This document shows positions 56,579 to 64,000 of a stretch of 64,000 bases of DNA, in pieces; within the stretch, counting starts at the first letter, position 1, and every line of letters begins with the position of its first letter. The stretch lies in NCBI RefSeq assembly GCF_900163645.1, contig NZ_FUKM01000007.1, positions 1 to 64,000 on the forward strand, written 5' to 3'. A model generated the notes under the pieces. It was not told where the DNA came from, ran no database searches, and worked only from the letters and a program-made list of their open reading frames with translations. Origin of the DNA: Halomonas citrativorans (GTDB lineage: Bacteria > Pseudomonadota > Gammaproteobacteria > Pseudomonadales > Halomonadaceae). The position numbers and the translations under genes are program-made.

Positions 56579-57646
56579 ATGTCTACGAAAACTTTTTTAA
56601 TAACAGGCGGCGCGGGCTTTATTGGCTCGGCGGTTGTGAGAGCACTTATCAAAAAGACCGAGCACACGGTCGTCAATGTCGATGCGTTAACCTATGCCGG
56701 TAATTTAGAGTCGCTAGCAGCGGTTGAAGGCAGCGAGCGCTACGCTTTTGAGCAGGCCGATATTGGTGATGCATCGCGTATGGCGGCTATTTTTGAGCGC
56801 TACCAGCCGGATGTGGTGATGCACTTGGCGGCAGAGTCGCATGTAGACCGCTCTATAGATGGCCCAGCGGCATTTATTCAAACCAACATTGTGGGCACTT
56901 ACACGCTGTTGGAAGCGGCTCGTCATTACTGGAAAGGCTTGCAAACAAGCGCACCGGAAAAAGCCTCGGCGTTTCGCTTCCATCATATCTCGACCGATGA
57001 AGTGTATGGCGATTTAGAAGGCCCGGAAGACCTCTTCACCGAAGAAACGCCGTATGCGCCCAGCTCGCCCTATTCGGCCAGCAAGGCAAGCTCGGACCAC
57101 CTGGTGCGCGCTTGGCACCGTACCTACGGCCTGCCGGTACTGTTAACCAACTGCTCCAATAACTACGGGCCGTACCACTTCCCTGAAAAGCTGATCCCGC
57201 TGATGATTTTAAACGCCCTGGCGGGCAAGCCGTTGCCGGTATATGGCAATGGCCAGCAGGTGCGTGACTGGCTGTACGTAGAAGACCACGCCCGTGCGCT
57301 GGTAAAGGTCGCGACGGAAGGCGTGGTAGGCGAAACCTACAACATCGGCGGCCATAACGAGAAGGCGAACCTTGAGGTGGTCGAAACCCTGTGTGATTTA
57401 CTGCAGGAACTGGTGCCCGCTGAGCATTGTTACCGCGATTTGATCACCTTCGTACAAGACCGCCCAGGCCACGACCTGCGCTACGCGATTGATGCCAGTA
57501 AAATCGAGCGCGAACTTGACTGGCGCCCAGAAGAAACCTTTGAAACTGGGCTGCGCAAAACCGTTCAGTGGTACCTTGATAACCGCGCATGGTGGCAGCG
57601 CGTGCAAGACGGCAGCTACCAGGGCGAGCGGTTGGGTAGTTTGTGA
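56579..57646 (+). CDS. rfbB: dTDP-glucose 4,6-dehydratase
   Basis: Second step of dTDP-L-rhamnose synthesis. 355 residues. [11 protein letters not shown] binds NAD; the catalytic STDEVYG (Thr-Asp-Glu) and YSASK Tyr-Lys pair are intact, and [14 protein letters not shown] and [15 protein letters not shown] match RmlB. ATG at 56579; a longer frame from 56558 has no benefit. Its end is followed by the four-helix-bundle insert before rfbD, so the usual tight rmlB-rmlD junction is broken. Confidence 0.96.
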   Translation: MSTKTFLITGGAGFIGSAVVRALIKKTEHTVVNVDALTYAGNLESLAAVEGSERYAFEQADIGDASRMAAIFERYQPDVVMHLAAESHVDRSIDGPAAFIQTNIVGTYTLLEAARHYWKGLQTSAPEKASAFRFHHISTDEVYGDLEGPEDLFTEETPYAPSSPYSASKASSDHLVRAWHRTYGLPVLLTNCSNNYGPYHFPEKLIPLMILNALAGKPLPVYGNGQQVRDWLYVEDHARALVKVATEGVVGETYNIGGHNEKANLEVVETLCDLLQELVPAEHCYRDLITFVQDRPGHDLRYAIDASKIERELDWRPEETFETGLRKTVQWYLDNRAWWQRVQDGSYQGERLGSL

Positions 57647-57665
57647 AGGGTGTAAGCGCTTCGCT

Positions 57666-58044
57666 TGTAAGGTGAGAGGAGAGAGTTCGTGAGAAAACAT
57701 CAACAGCTTCGCGCATGGCAACAAGCCATGGATCTTGTTGTGTTGATTTACTCAATGACCGCTAACTTTCCTTTGACTGAGCAGTGCGGACTTACGAGTC
57801 AAATGCAGCGTGCAGCCGTATCCGTAGCAAGCAATATCGCGGAAGGGGCAGCTCGTGGATCGCTCAGTGAGCTTGAAACGCAGTGCCAAATTGCCCAACG
57901 GCTAGGGTATACGGCTGATATTTCAGCTCTGGAAATGGCGATTAACGCACTATTTTCTCAGCTGGGCGGACTCATTAAGCACTTGAAGGCTTCATTATGA
58001 TATCTGAACGCTCACTATTAACCCCTCACACTTCACCCCTTACA
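57666..58044. repeat. Imperfect inverted repeats flanking the four-helix-bundle gene
   Basis: Left: TGTAAGGTGA at 57666-57675. Right: TCACCCCTTACA at 58033-58044. They pair except for two extra bases on the right. The surrounding sequence on both sides is a purine-rich (left) or pyrimidine-rich (right) GTGAGAGG/CCTCACAC-type stretch. They bracket the gene between rfbB and rfbD and look like the ends of an inserted cassette. Confidence 0.55.
57689..58000 (+). CDS. Four-helix-bundle protein (23S rRNA intervening-sequence family)
   Basis: 103 residues, all helical; the LRAWQQAMDLVVLIY start, MQRAAVSVASNIAEGAARGS core and LGYTADI segment are typical of the family first seen in 23S rRNA intervening sequences and related to the Avd protein of diversity-generating retroelements. 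Its role is unknown. GTG start with GGAGAGAG upstream. It is inserted between rfbB and rfbD, its stop overlaps the rfbD start (ATGA), and it is flanked by imperfect inverted repeats. Family members are often found inside polysaccharide operons. Confidence 0.85.
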   Translation: MRKHQQLRAWQQAMDLVVLIYSMTANFPLTEQCGLTSQMQRAAVSVASNIAEGAARGSLSELETQCQIAQRLGYTADISALEMAINALFSQLGGLIKHLKASL

Positions 58045-58932
58045 ATTCTTGTGACTGGCGGCAATGGCCAGGTTGGGTTTGAGCTCAAGCGCCAGTTGGC
58101 AACACTGGGTCATGTGCTGGCGCCCGGCAGAGCGGCGCTGGACCTTTCCGATGCCGATGCGGTTGCGGCGTATTTAGCAACGCATCAGCCCGATGTGGTG
58201 ATCAATGCGGCGGCTTATACGGCGGTGGATAACGCTGAGTCCGACCAGGCAATGGCTGAGCGCCTGAATACGGCGCTGCCCGCTCAGTTGGCTGAATACT
58301 GCCAGCAGCAGTCCAAATGGTTGATTCATTACTCTTCCGATTATGTATACACCGGCCAAGGCAGTGCACCCTGGCAGGAGAGTGACGCCACCGGGCCGTG
58401 CAACGTCTATGGCGCGACCAAGCTTGCCGGTGATGAAGCGGTGATGAATAGCAGCTGCCAACACCTGATCTTTCGTACCAGTTGGGTCTACAGTGCTTTT
58501 GGCAAAAGCTTTTTAGCCACCATGCTTCGCCTGGGAGCGGAGCGTTCGGCGTTAAGCATTATTAATGACCAGATGGGCGCGCCGACGCCAGCACGTTTGA
58601 TTGCGCTGGTAACGCAGCAGGCGCTAACGAGGTTGCTAAGCGAAGGTGCCACCCTGGCCAGCGGGGTGTATCATTTGGCACCGCGTGGCGAGACCAGTTG
58701 GCATGGCTTTGCCTGTGAGATTTTTAAGGCGGCAAAGCAGTGCGGTCTACCGTTGGTCATTACGCCTGATGGCGTTTCGGCTATTCCAACCACGGATTAT
58801 CCGACGCCCGCTGCGCGCCCGCTGAACTCGCGGCTATCCGTTGATAAACTTGAAAAAGCGCTAGCAGTACAGCTGCCGGATTGGCAAAGCCAACTGGCAC
58901 TGACAGTGGAAGAAATAGCCCGCTCGCGTTAA
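57997..58932 (+). CDS. rfbD: dTDP-4-dehydrorhamnose reductase
   Basis: Last step of dTDP-L-rhamnose synthesis, NAD(P)H dependent. 311 residues: [11 protein letters not shown] nucleotide loop, [13 protein letters not shown] active pair, and [13 protein letters not shown]. The first 16 residues ([16 protein letters not shown]) are not seen in typical RmlD and are encoded by the right flank of the inserted four-helix-bundle cassette, including the start codon. GTG at 58051 would restore a typical N-terminus. Confidence 0.93.
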   Translation: MISERSLLTPHTSPLTILVTGGNGQVGFELKRQLATLGHVLAPGRAALDLSDADAVAAYLATHQPDVVINAAAYTAVDNAESDQAMAERLNTALPAQLAEYCQQQSKWLIHYSSDYVYTGQGSAPWQESDATGPCNVYGATKLAGDEAVMNSSCQHLIFRTSWVYSAFGKSFLATMLRLGAERSALSIINDQMGAPTPARLIALVTQQALTRLLSEGATLASGVYHLAPRGETSWHGFACEIFKAAKQCGLPLVITPDGVSAIPTTDYPTPAARPLNSRLSVDKLEKALAVQLPDWQSQLALTVEEIARSR

Positions 58933-58963
58933 CCGCGCAGCCATGAGCAAGGAGCAAAAAGCG

Positions 58964-59848
58964 ATGCAACGTAAAGGCATTATTTTGGCAGGAGGCAGCG
59001 GTACACGCTTGCATCCAATTACACGCGGTGTTTCAAAGCAGCTACTGCCTATTTATGACAAGCCAATGATTTACTATCCCATTTCGGTGCTTATGTTGGC
59101 CGGGATTCGGGAAATTCTGATTATTTCTACACCTGAAGATCTTCCTCAGTACGAAAACCTGCTGGGCGATGGCTGCGCGTTTGGCGTACGGTTTGAGTAC
59201 GCGGTGCAGCCAAGCCCGGATGGCCTGGCGCAAGCGTTTTTAATTGGTGAAGACTTTATTGGCGGTGCGCCGGTCTGTTTGGTGCTAGGCGATAATATCT
59301 TTCATGGGCAGCACTTTTCGGACCAGCTGAAACGAGCTTCTGAGCAGCAAAGCGGCGCCACGGTGTTTGGCTATTTAGTGAAAGACCCCGAGCGCTTTGG
59401 CGTGGTCGAGTTTAACGATGATGGCAAGGCGGTTTCCATTGAGGAAAAGCCTGCTACGCCGAAGTCGCCCTATGCCGTTACCGGCCTCTACTTCTACGAC
59501 AACGATGTGGTGGACATTGCCCGCCAAGTGAAACCTTCAGAGCGCGGCGAACTGGAAATTACCAGCATCAATAACGCGTATCTTGAGCGTGGTGATCTGC
59601 GTGTTGAACGCCTGGGGCGCGGCTTTGCATGGCTGGATACCGGCACCCACGATAGCCTGCTGGAAGCCAGTCAGTACGTGCAAACCATCGAGCATCGGCA
59701 AGGCCTGAAAGTAGCTTGCCTGGAAGAGATCGCTTGGCAGCAAGGCTGGTTGAGTGATGCCCAACTGCGCGAGAGCGCGAATGCACTGTCTAAAACCGGC
59801 TATGGTCAGTACCTGCTGACGCGGCTGGATGCCAAAGGGAGCCTGTAA
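58964..59848 (+). CDS. rfbA: Glucose-1-phosphate thymidylyltransferase
   Basis: First step of the rhamnose pathway: makes dTDP-glucose from dTTP and glucose 1-phosphate. 294 residues. [16 protein letters not shown] is the nucleotide-binding signature, followed by [23 protein letters not shown] and the [14 protein letters not shown] segment. Start at ATG 58964 after AAGGAG; the ATG seven codons upstream would place that site inside the gene. The stop overlaps rfbC by one base. Confidence 0.95.
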   Translation: MQRKGIILAGGSGTRLHPITRGVSKQLLPIYDKPMIYYPISVLMLAGIREILIISTPEDLPQYENLLGDGCAFGVRFEYAVQPSPDGLAQAFLIGEDFIGGAPVCLVLGDNIFHGQHFSDQLKRASEQQSGATVFGYLVKDPERFGVVEFNDDGKAVSIEEKPATPKSPYAVTGLYFYDNDVVDIARQVKPSERGELEITSINNAYLERGDLRVERLGRGFAWLDTGTHDSLLEASQYVQTIEHRQGLKVACLEEIAWQQGWLSDAQLRESANALSKTGYGQYLLTRLDAKGSL

Positions 59849-60396
59849 TGCAGATTGAAGAGACCTCGCTACCCGGCGTGGTAGCGTTAACACCCAAGGT
59901 ATTTGGCGACGAACGCGGCTTCTTTATGGAAAGCTTTAATCAGAAGGCGTTTGAAGAGGCTACGGGCTGCACACGTGAATTTGTGCAGGATAACCATTCG
60001 CGCTCCCGCCAGGGTGTACTGCGTGGCATCCATTACCAGTTAGAGCAGCCGCAGGGTAAGCTGGTGCGCGTGGTGCAAGGTTCTGTGTGGGATGTAGCGG
60101 TTGATTTGCGTAAACACTCGGCCCACTTCGGCCAATGGGTGGGGGTTGAACTTTCGGCTGAAAACAGCCGCCAGCTGTGGGTGCCGGAAGGCTTTGGTCA
60201 CGCGTTTGTGGTACTTTCCGAAACGGCTGACTTTTTGTACAAGACCACGGACTATTACCACCCAGCGTCAGAGCGCTGTATCCGCTTTGATGATCGGGAA
60301 CTGGCGATCCAGTGGCCAGCCTTACCGGTGGAGTTTGCACTGTCAGAGAAAGATCAGGCAGGCAGCGCGTTTAAAACGGCCGAGGTATATGGGTAG
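59848..60396 (+). CDS. rfbC: dTDP-4-dehydrorhamnose 3,5-epimerase
   Basis: Third step of the rhamnose pathway; a cupin epimerase of 182 residues. Catalytic histidine in VLRGIHYQ, phosphate-binding FQ/RG region DERGFFMESFN, and WVPEGFGHAFVVLS are typical. It closes the B-D-A-C set, so all four enzymes for dTDP-L-rhamnose are present and rhamnose is very likely a component of a surface polymer. Confidence 0.95.
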   Translation: MQIEETSLPGVVALTPKVFGDERGFFMESFNQKAFEEATGCTREFVQDNHSRSRQGVLRGIHYQLEQPQGKLVRVVQGSVWDVAVDLRKHSAHFGQWVGVELSAENSRQLWVPEGFGHAFVVLSETADFLYKTTDYYHPASERCIRFDDRELAIQWPALPVEFALSEKDQAGSAFKTAEVYG

Positions 60397-60428
60397 CTGC
60401 ATTAAAGTGGCTGGGCATCGCATAGCAT

Positions 60429-60458
60429 AACGTCGCTCTTGTAGTCAGTGCGGCGTTT
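60429..60458 (+). terminator. Possible terminator after rfbC
   Basis: AACGTCGC pairs with GCGGCGTT (one G-T pair) around a 13-base loop; only TTT follows. The 60397-60709 gap otherwise holds the leader of the capsule operon. Confidence 0.4.
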
Positions 60459-60679
60459 GGATGTCGTGTGTTGTGCTTGGCATTACAGGGCATTATTTGC
60501 TGAAATGTTGATGAACATTGACATTAGCGGGTCAGCTTAAAATGCGCAGCTAGCAAATACTCTCAAGTGTAGAGACAAACCCACTAATCCCTTACAATGC
60601 CTGAGCATTTAAATAGCATTGATTATCAAATTTTATCCGCACAGCGTTGGGCAAGGGAATGCGCCCGTTACAATCCCCG

Positions 60680-60691
60680 GGCGGTAGCGTG
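60680..60691 (+). promoter_or_regulatory. ops element (RfaH recruitment site, JUMPStart core)
   Basis: GGCGGTAGCGTG matches the 12-base ops sequence exactly and is followed by CCTTTTCTGG. In enterobacteria, RNA polymerase pauses at ops and recruits RfaH, which suppresses Rho termination in long surface-polysaccharide operons. It lies 18 bases before the first gene of the capsule export operon, in the transcribed leader and the correct orientation. The promoter itself should lie upstream, perhaps near TTGACA at about 60519, but no good -10 box is seen. Confidence 0.85.
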
Positions 60692-60709
60692 CCTTTTCTG
60701 GAAATTATT

Positions 60710-61120
60710 ATGCCAAAGACCTCATTTTTAGTAGTTCGACCGGCTCGCATGCTGCTAGCCGTGTTAAGTATGGCCGTAATAAGTGGGTGCGCTACGAGCT
60801 ACCCCTCTGGCAGCGCCTCCCAGCAGCAGCGCTATGTCCTTAATGATGACTCCGCAAAGCCCATTCTTGATGAAAGTGTAAACGGCTTTCTGGACCAAAC
60901 GCCTGCCGGTGGCGTTATCAGCGTGGCTGCAAGCCCATGGGGTGACAATGTCGAAATTGTGGCCGACGAACCCTACTTGGCAGCCAGTGGGCGTGAATGC
61001 CGTCGCCTACAAGTGATTGGCATGAGTGGTGAAGCACGCCGCGCGCTGGTATGCAAAGCGTCGTCAGAAGAGTGGGTAAACCAGCGAGTCATAACGCAAA
61101 CGGCAGAAGGGCGCCTTTAA
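60710..61120 (+). CDS. Small lipoprotein at the head of the capsule export operon
   Basis: 136 residues. A signal peptide ends in a lipobox (LSMAVISGC), so the mature protein starts at Cys28 and is lipid-anchored. The body is short, with VDEPYLAASGRECRRLQVIG-like sequence and a conserved-looking C-terminal part. I recall similar lipoproteins in capsule loci (DVU3141-like) but cannot confirm it. ATG at 60710 was chosen because the upstream frame runs through the ops element. It overlaps the next gene by one base (TAATG), so it probably works with the export channel. Confidence 0.75.
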   Translation: MPKTSFLVVRPARMLLAVLSMAVISGCATSYPSGSASQQQRYVLNDDSAKPILDESVNGFLDQTPAGGVISVAASPWGDNVEIVADEPYLAASGRECRRLQVIGMSGEARRALVCKASSEEWVNQRVITQTAEGRL

Positions 61121-62871
61121 TGAATCTCTTTGAAGCATACAAGCGCGCTTGCCTATCGAAAGCGCTGACTACCGTTTCGCTCGTCTTTTTGGTCGTGTTC
61201 TGTGCGCCTGCCTCCGCCCAGATTATCAGCCTGCCGGACGACACCCTTTCAGGCCAGTCAGGCCAGCGCAGCAGTCAGGCGCCATCGTCTCAAAGCCAGC
61301 AGCAAGGCCAGGTAGACGACATGCCCCGTGCCGACTGGCGCAGTGGCACTTATGGCCCCATTGCCACACCGCCCCGCGACCCGGATGCGCTGCCCCCCTT
61401 TGGATATAACCTCTTCACAGGTGGTTTTCGTGGCGCCATGGGCGATGGCTTGAACGCCGACTACCGCATTAAGCCAGGCGACCAAGTCACCGTGCGTGCC
61501 TGGGGCGCGTTTGAGTTAGACCGCGTGCTGCCAGTTGACGCCCAGGGCAATATCTTCATCCCTGGTTCTGGCCCCTTGAATGTGGAAGGCCAGAGTAGCC
61601 AAGAGGTCGATAACAGCGTTCGCCGCGCGATTACCTCGGTATACCCTGACAACGTTGAGGTTTACACCAATCTGCAAGGCGTCCAGCCCGTTGCCGTTTA
61701 TGTAACAGGTTATGTGCAAAACCCCGGACGCTATGCCGGTACGCCCGATGACTCGCTGCTCTACTTTCTTGATCAGGCAGGCGGGATCGAGCAAGACCTG
61801 GGCAGCTACCGCCAAGTACGCGTAATGCGTAACGATCGCCTGGTTGCAACGGTGGACCTCTACGACTTTTTACTTAACGGCACGATTGCACGCCCGCAAT
61901 TCCAGGACGGTGACACTATCGTTGTGGAAGAGCGCGGCCCGGCGATTGCGGTTACTGGAGACGTGCACCGCGAGATGCGCTATGAGCTGACCAGTAACAC
62001 GCTTAGCGGTGCCGAGCTTTTAAACCTGGCGCGATTGCGAAGCGGTGTCTCCAACGTGCTGCTGCGTGGTCATCGTACCGATGGTCCTATCGCCCACTAT
62101 TTCCCCGTCGCCCTGTTTGCTGGCCAAACCATTCGCAGTGGCGATGAAGTCACCTTCACTGCCGACCAGCGCAATGAAACTATCGTGGTTGAAATAGAAG
62201 GCAGCTACTTCGGGCCTTCGCTCTACGCCTTGCCGCGCAATGCTCGCCTAAGTGAACTGCTTGATGCCATTGCCGTGCCACAAGGGCTTACCGCCGTTGA
62301 AAGCGTTTCCCTGCGCCGTGAAAGCGTCAAGGAGCAGCAGGAACAGGCGCTGGAAGACAGCCTACGCCGCCTGGAAACCACCTACCTGGGTGCCACCTCA
62401 CGCACCGACGAAGAAGCCCAGATTCGTCTACGTGAAGCCGAGCTGATTGAACGCTTTATTGAACGCGCAGGTGAACTTGAGCCCAGTGGCCGCCTGGTAG
62501 TCGCGCAAGGCGGCAAGATTTCAGATATCCGCCTGCAAGACGGCGATGTCATTACCATTCCTGAAATCAGCGATTCGGTTCTGATCAGCGGTGAAATCGT
62601 GGTGCCCCAGGCCGTGGTGTATCGCCCCGGTCTGAGCGTGATCGACTACGTCAACGGCGCCGGTGGCTTTACCGAGCGTGCCGATGAGAGCCAGATTCTA
62701 CTGGTGCGCCAAAACGGTGCTGTGGAACACGCGCGTAATTCACCGCTACGCCCGGGGGATGAAATCCTCGTAATGCCCAAGGCGCCGGTACACAACTTGC
62801 AGCTGGCTTCTACGCTAACGCAGATCCTCTTCCAGATCGCCGTGACCACGCGCGTCGCGCTGGACCTGTAA
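61120..62871 (+). CDS. Polysaccharide export outer-membrane protein (KpsD/Wza superfamily)
   Basis: 583 residues with a signal peptide of about 33 residues (ending ASAQ) and a Ser/Gln-rich linker. The polysaccharide-export domain begins at about 112 (LNADYRIKPGDQVTVRAWG), and SLBB-type repeats follow (YVTGYVQNPGRY; VLISGEIVVPQAVVYRPG). No lipobox is present. In size and arrangement it resembles KpsD, the periplasmic/outer-membrane component of ABC-transporter-dependent capsule export, more than Wza. The following genes, a KpsM-type permease and a KpsE-type protein, support this. Confidence 0.88.
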   Translation: MNLFEAYKRACLSKALTTVSLVFLVVFCAPASAQIISLPDDTLSGQSGQRSSQAPSSQSQQQGQVDDMPRADWRSGTYGPIATPPRDPDALPPFGYNLFTGGFRGAMGDGLNADYRIKPGDQVTVRAWGAFELDRVLPVDAQGNIFIPGSGPLNVEGQSSQEVDNSVRRAITSVYPDNVEVYTNLQGVQPVAVYVTGYVQNPGRYAGTPDDSLLYFLDQAGGIEQDLGSYRQVRVMRNDRLVATVDLYDFLLNGTIARPQFQDGDTIVVEERGPAIAVTGDVHREMRYELTSNTLSGAELLNLARLRSGVSNVLLRGHRTDGPIAHYFPVALFAGQTIRSGDEVTFTADQRNETIVVEIEGSYFGPSLYALPRNARLSELLDAIAVPQGLTAVESVSLRRESVKEQQEQALEDSLRRLETTYLGATSRTDEEAQIRLREAELIERFIERAGELEPSGRLVVAQGGKISDIRLQDGDVITIPEISDSVLISGEIVVPQAVVYRPGLSVIDYVNGAGGFTERADESQILLVRQNGAVEHARNSPLRPGDEILVMPKAPVHNLQLASTLTQILFQIAVTTRVALDL

Positions 62872-62903
62872 TGAGTGGTTGGTGAGTCGCTAAGGGGGGC
62901 CTT

Positions 62904-62958
62904 GTAGCGCGCGGTAACGAGCGCAGCGAGGCGCCTGCCGCCCGAAGCCGCACCCGCA
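62904..62958 (+). repeat. Single variant REP-like unit inside the capsule operon
   Basis: Starts GTAGCGCGCGGTAACGAGCG and ends in CACCCGC, so it has the ends of the array units but a longer interior with GCCTGCCGCCCG. It lies in the 137-base gap between the KpsD-like and KpsM-like genes and could form a strong RNA hairpin that affects downstream expression. Confidence 0.75.
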
Positions 62959-63008
62959 CATGCAAAAATTCATGACAAACAACACGAACTTAAAGGCGGC
63001 AACCCGTC

Positions 63009-63818
63009 ATGGCTGATACTCAAACAGCACGCCGGGGCGCCCGCACGCCTTGGCAAGTGACCCGCAGCGTGTGGTACGCCATGTTCATGCGTGAAGCTAT
63101 TTCACGCACCATGGCCGACCGAATGGGCTGGTTCTGGATGATCTTTGAACCGGTCGCCATGGTAGGAATCATGGTGGCCATTCGCAGCTTTATCCGTGGT
63201 GATCGCTTAGTCGTTAACGCACCCTTTATTCCCTGGATGATTACCGGTTTATTGGGATTCTTTCTGGTGCGTGAAGGGATGATACGAGGCATGGGCGCTA
63301 TCAATGCAAATAAGGCGCTGTTTGCCTACCGTCAGGTGCAGCCTGTAGACCCGGTACTTACGCGCAACTTTCTTGAAGGGATGCTACGCACCTTTATCTT
63401 CCTGATTTTTATTATAGGCGGGCTAATGCTCGACCAGGAAATGTACCCGGATAATGCTGTTCGCGCGATGGCCGCCTGGTTCTCGCTCTGGTGTTTAGGC
63501 TTGGGGCTGGGGCTAGTTACTTCTGTTTCCGCAACGTTAGTGCCTGAGGTAGGGCGCGTCATCAGCATGATTTCTTTGCCGCTGCTGATTATTTCTGGCG
63601 TCATTCTACCGCTCAACAGCTTGCCGCACTGGCTGCTTGAATACCTGATGCTAAACCCCATCCCGCACGGTTTGGAAACACTGCGGCTGGGCTTTTTTGA
63701 AAACTACCATGTGGTGCCTGGCACCAGCATGCTCTATTTCTGGCTATTTACGTTTTCGCTTATTGCGCTAGGGCTTCTTATGCACCTGCGCTTTATTGAC
63801 CGTTTAAAGGCAAGCTAA
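63009..63818 (+). CDS. Capsule polysaccharide ABC-transporter permease (KpsM-like)
   Basis: 269 residues with six membrane helices and the ABC-2 layout. MGWFWMIFEPVAMVGIM near residue 40 and the C-terminal LLEYLMLNPIPHGLETLR are typical of KpsM/BexB-type polysaccharide exporters. It would move the completed, lipid-linked capsule polymer across the inner membrane with an ATPase subunit (KpsT) not visible here. The KpsE-type gene starts 3 bases after its stop. Confidence 0.88.
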   Translation: MADTQTARRGARTPWQVTRSVWYAMFMREAISRTMADRMGWFWMIFEPVAMVGIMVAIRSFIRGDRLVVNAPFIPWMITGLLGFFLVREGMIRGMGAINANKALFAYRQVQPVDPVLTRNFLEGMLRTFIFLIFIIGGLMLDQEMYPDNAVRAMAAWFSLWCLGLGLGLVTSVSATLVPEVGRVISMISLPLLIISGVILPLNSLPHWLLEYLMLNPIPHGLETLRLGFFENYHVVPGTSMLYFWLFTFSLIALGLLMHLRFIDRLKAS

Positions 63819-63821
63819 TTC

Positions 63822-64000
63822 ATGCAATCGTCTCTTCGTCGCTTTGGCACCCAATACCCTCAGTGGGCTATTGCCCTTGCCGCAATACTTTTGGTCTCCT
63901 TCTACTGGTTTATTTGGGCACAAGCCCGCTATGTATCCAGTGCAACCGTGGTGCTTGAAAGCCCTCAGGTAGCAGCGCCTGAGATCAGCTTTGCCTCGTT
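63822..64000 (+). CDS. Capsule export inner-membrane protein, KpsE/Wzz-like (cut by window edge)
   Basis: Only 59 residues are visible. A short cytoplasmic start is followed by a membrane helix at about 14-33 (WAIALAAILLVSFYWFIWAQ) and the beginning of a periplasmic domain (ARYVSSATVVLESPQ), a pattern typical of KpsE/BexC/Wzz co-polymerase-type proteins. It would link the ABC transporter to the export channel. Its position after the KpsM-like gene supports this call. Confidence 0.75.
   Translation, partial: MQSSLRRFGTQYPQWAIALAAILLVSFYWFIWAQARYVSSATVVLESPQVAAPEISFAS

Noticed and set aside
1-64000. tRNA, rRNA, insertion sequences, prophage, integrase or toxin-antitoxin genes
   Set aside because: None was recognised while reading both strands; small RNAs without clear structure could be missed by eye.

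Overview
The window looks like a chromosome segment of a halophilic gammaproteobacterium, most likely Halomonadaceae. This rests on conserved gammaproteobacterial gene order (nrdR-ribD-ribB-ribH-nusB-thiL-pgpA; nudE/yrfG-hslR-hslO-pckA; rppH-ptsP; lgt-thyA-folA), acidic protein surfaces, a Halomonas-like porin and moderately high G+C outside one island. The genus is inferred from recollection of such loci, not from a search. I saw no rRNA, tRNA or CRISPR array.

Layout. 1-2.1 kb: a chemoreceptor cut by the window edge, behind a probable sigma-28 promoter, then a periplasmic DsbG-type protein. 2.1-9 kb: the riboflavin/NusB/thiamine/phospholipid operon, with a RibB whose GTP cyclohydrolase II half has no zinc cysteines and with no riboflavin synthase gene; a DUF945 protein follows. 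9-17 kb: Lon, a PAS-type chemoreceptor, IlvD and a Gfo/Idh/MocA oxidoreductase. 17.5-30.5 kb: NudE, YrfG, Hsp15, Hsp33, PckA, glutaminase, Tex, GshA, DsbB, an Rsd/AlgQ regulator and a secreted choloylglycine-hydrolase-type enzyme. 30.6-46.7 kb: an RND efflux pair, malate dehydrogenase, a HAD phosphatase, RppH, PtsP, an NRDE/TANGO2 protein, a membrane-bound receiver protein that looks like a degenerate hybrid kinase, a TauE-type permease, Lgt, ThyA, DHFR and a ProQ-domain protein.

47-64 kb is devoted to the cell surface. A porin is followed by a Wzx/Wzy-type polysaccharide cluster: flippase, two glycosyltransferases, polymerase, initiating sugar-phosphate transferase, GalE, an O-antigen-ligase-like protein and rmlB-D-A-C for dTDP-rhamnose. 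The first four genes are visibly AT-rich and look imported. A four-helix-bundle gene sits between rmlB and rmlD inside imperfect inverted repeats. Next comes a second, ABC-transporter-type (Kps-like) capsule export operon, preceded by a perfect ops (RfaH recruitment) element and continuing off the right edge.

Three intergenic arrays of REP-like palindromes (17.0-17.5, 36.1-36.6 and 44.1-44.4 kb) plus one single copy (62.9 kb) share the repeat core but have array-specific spacers. Short tandem repeats, three of them with a 15-bp period, lie in other intergenic gaps. The strongest candidates for something little described are the receiver protein with a ruined H-box, the REP arrays, the four-helix-bundle cassette in the rml operon, and ops control of the capsule exporter. 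None is shown here to be a new system.
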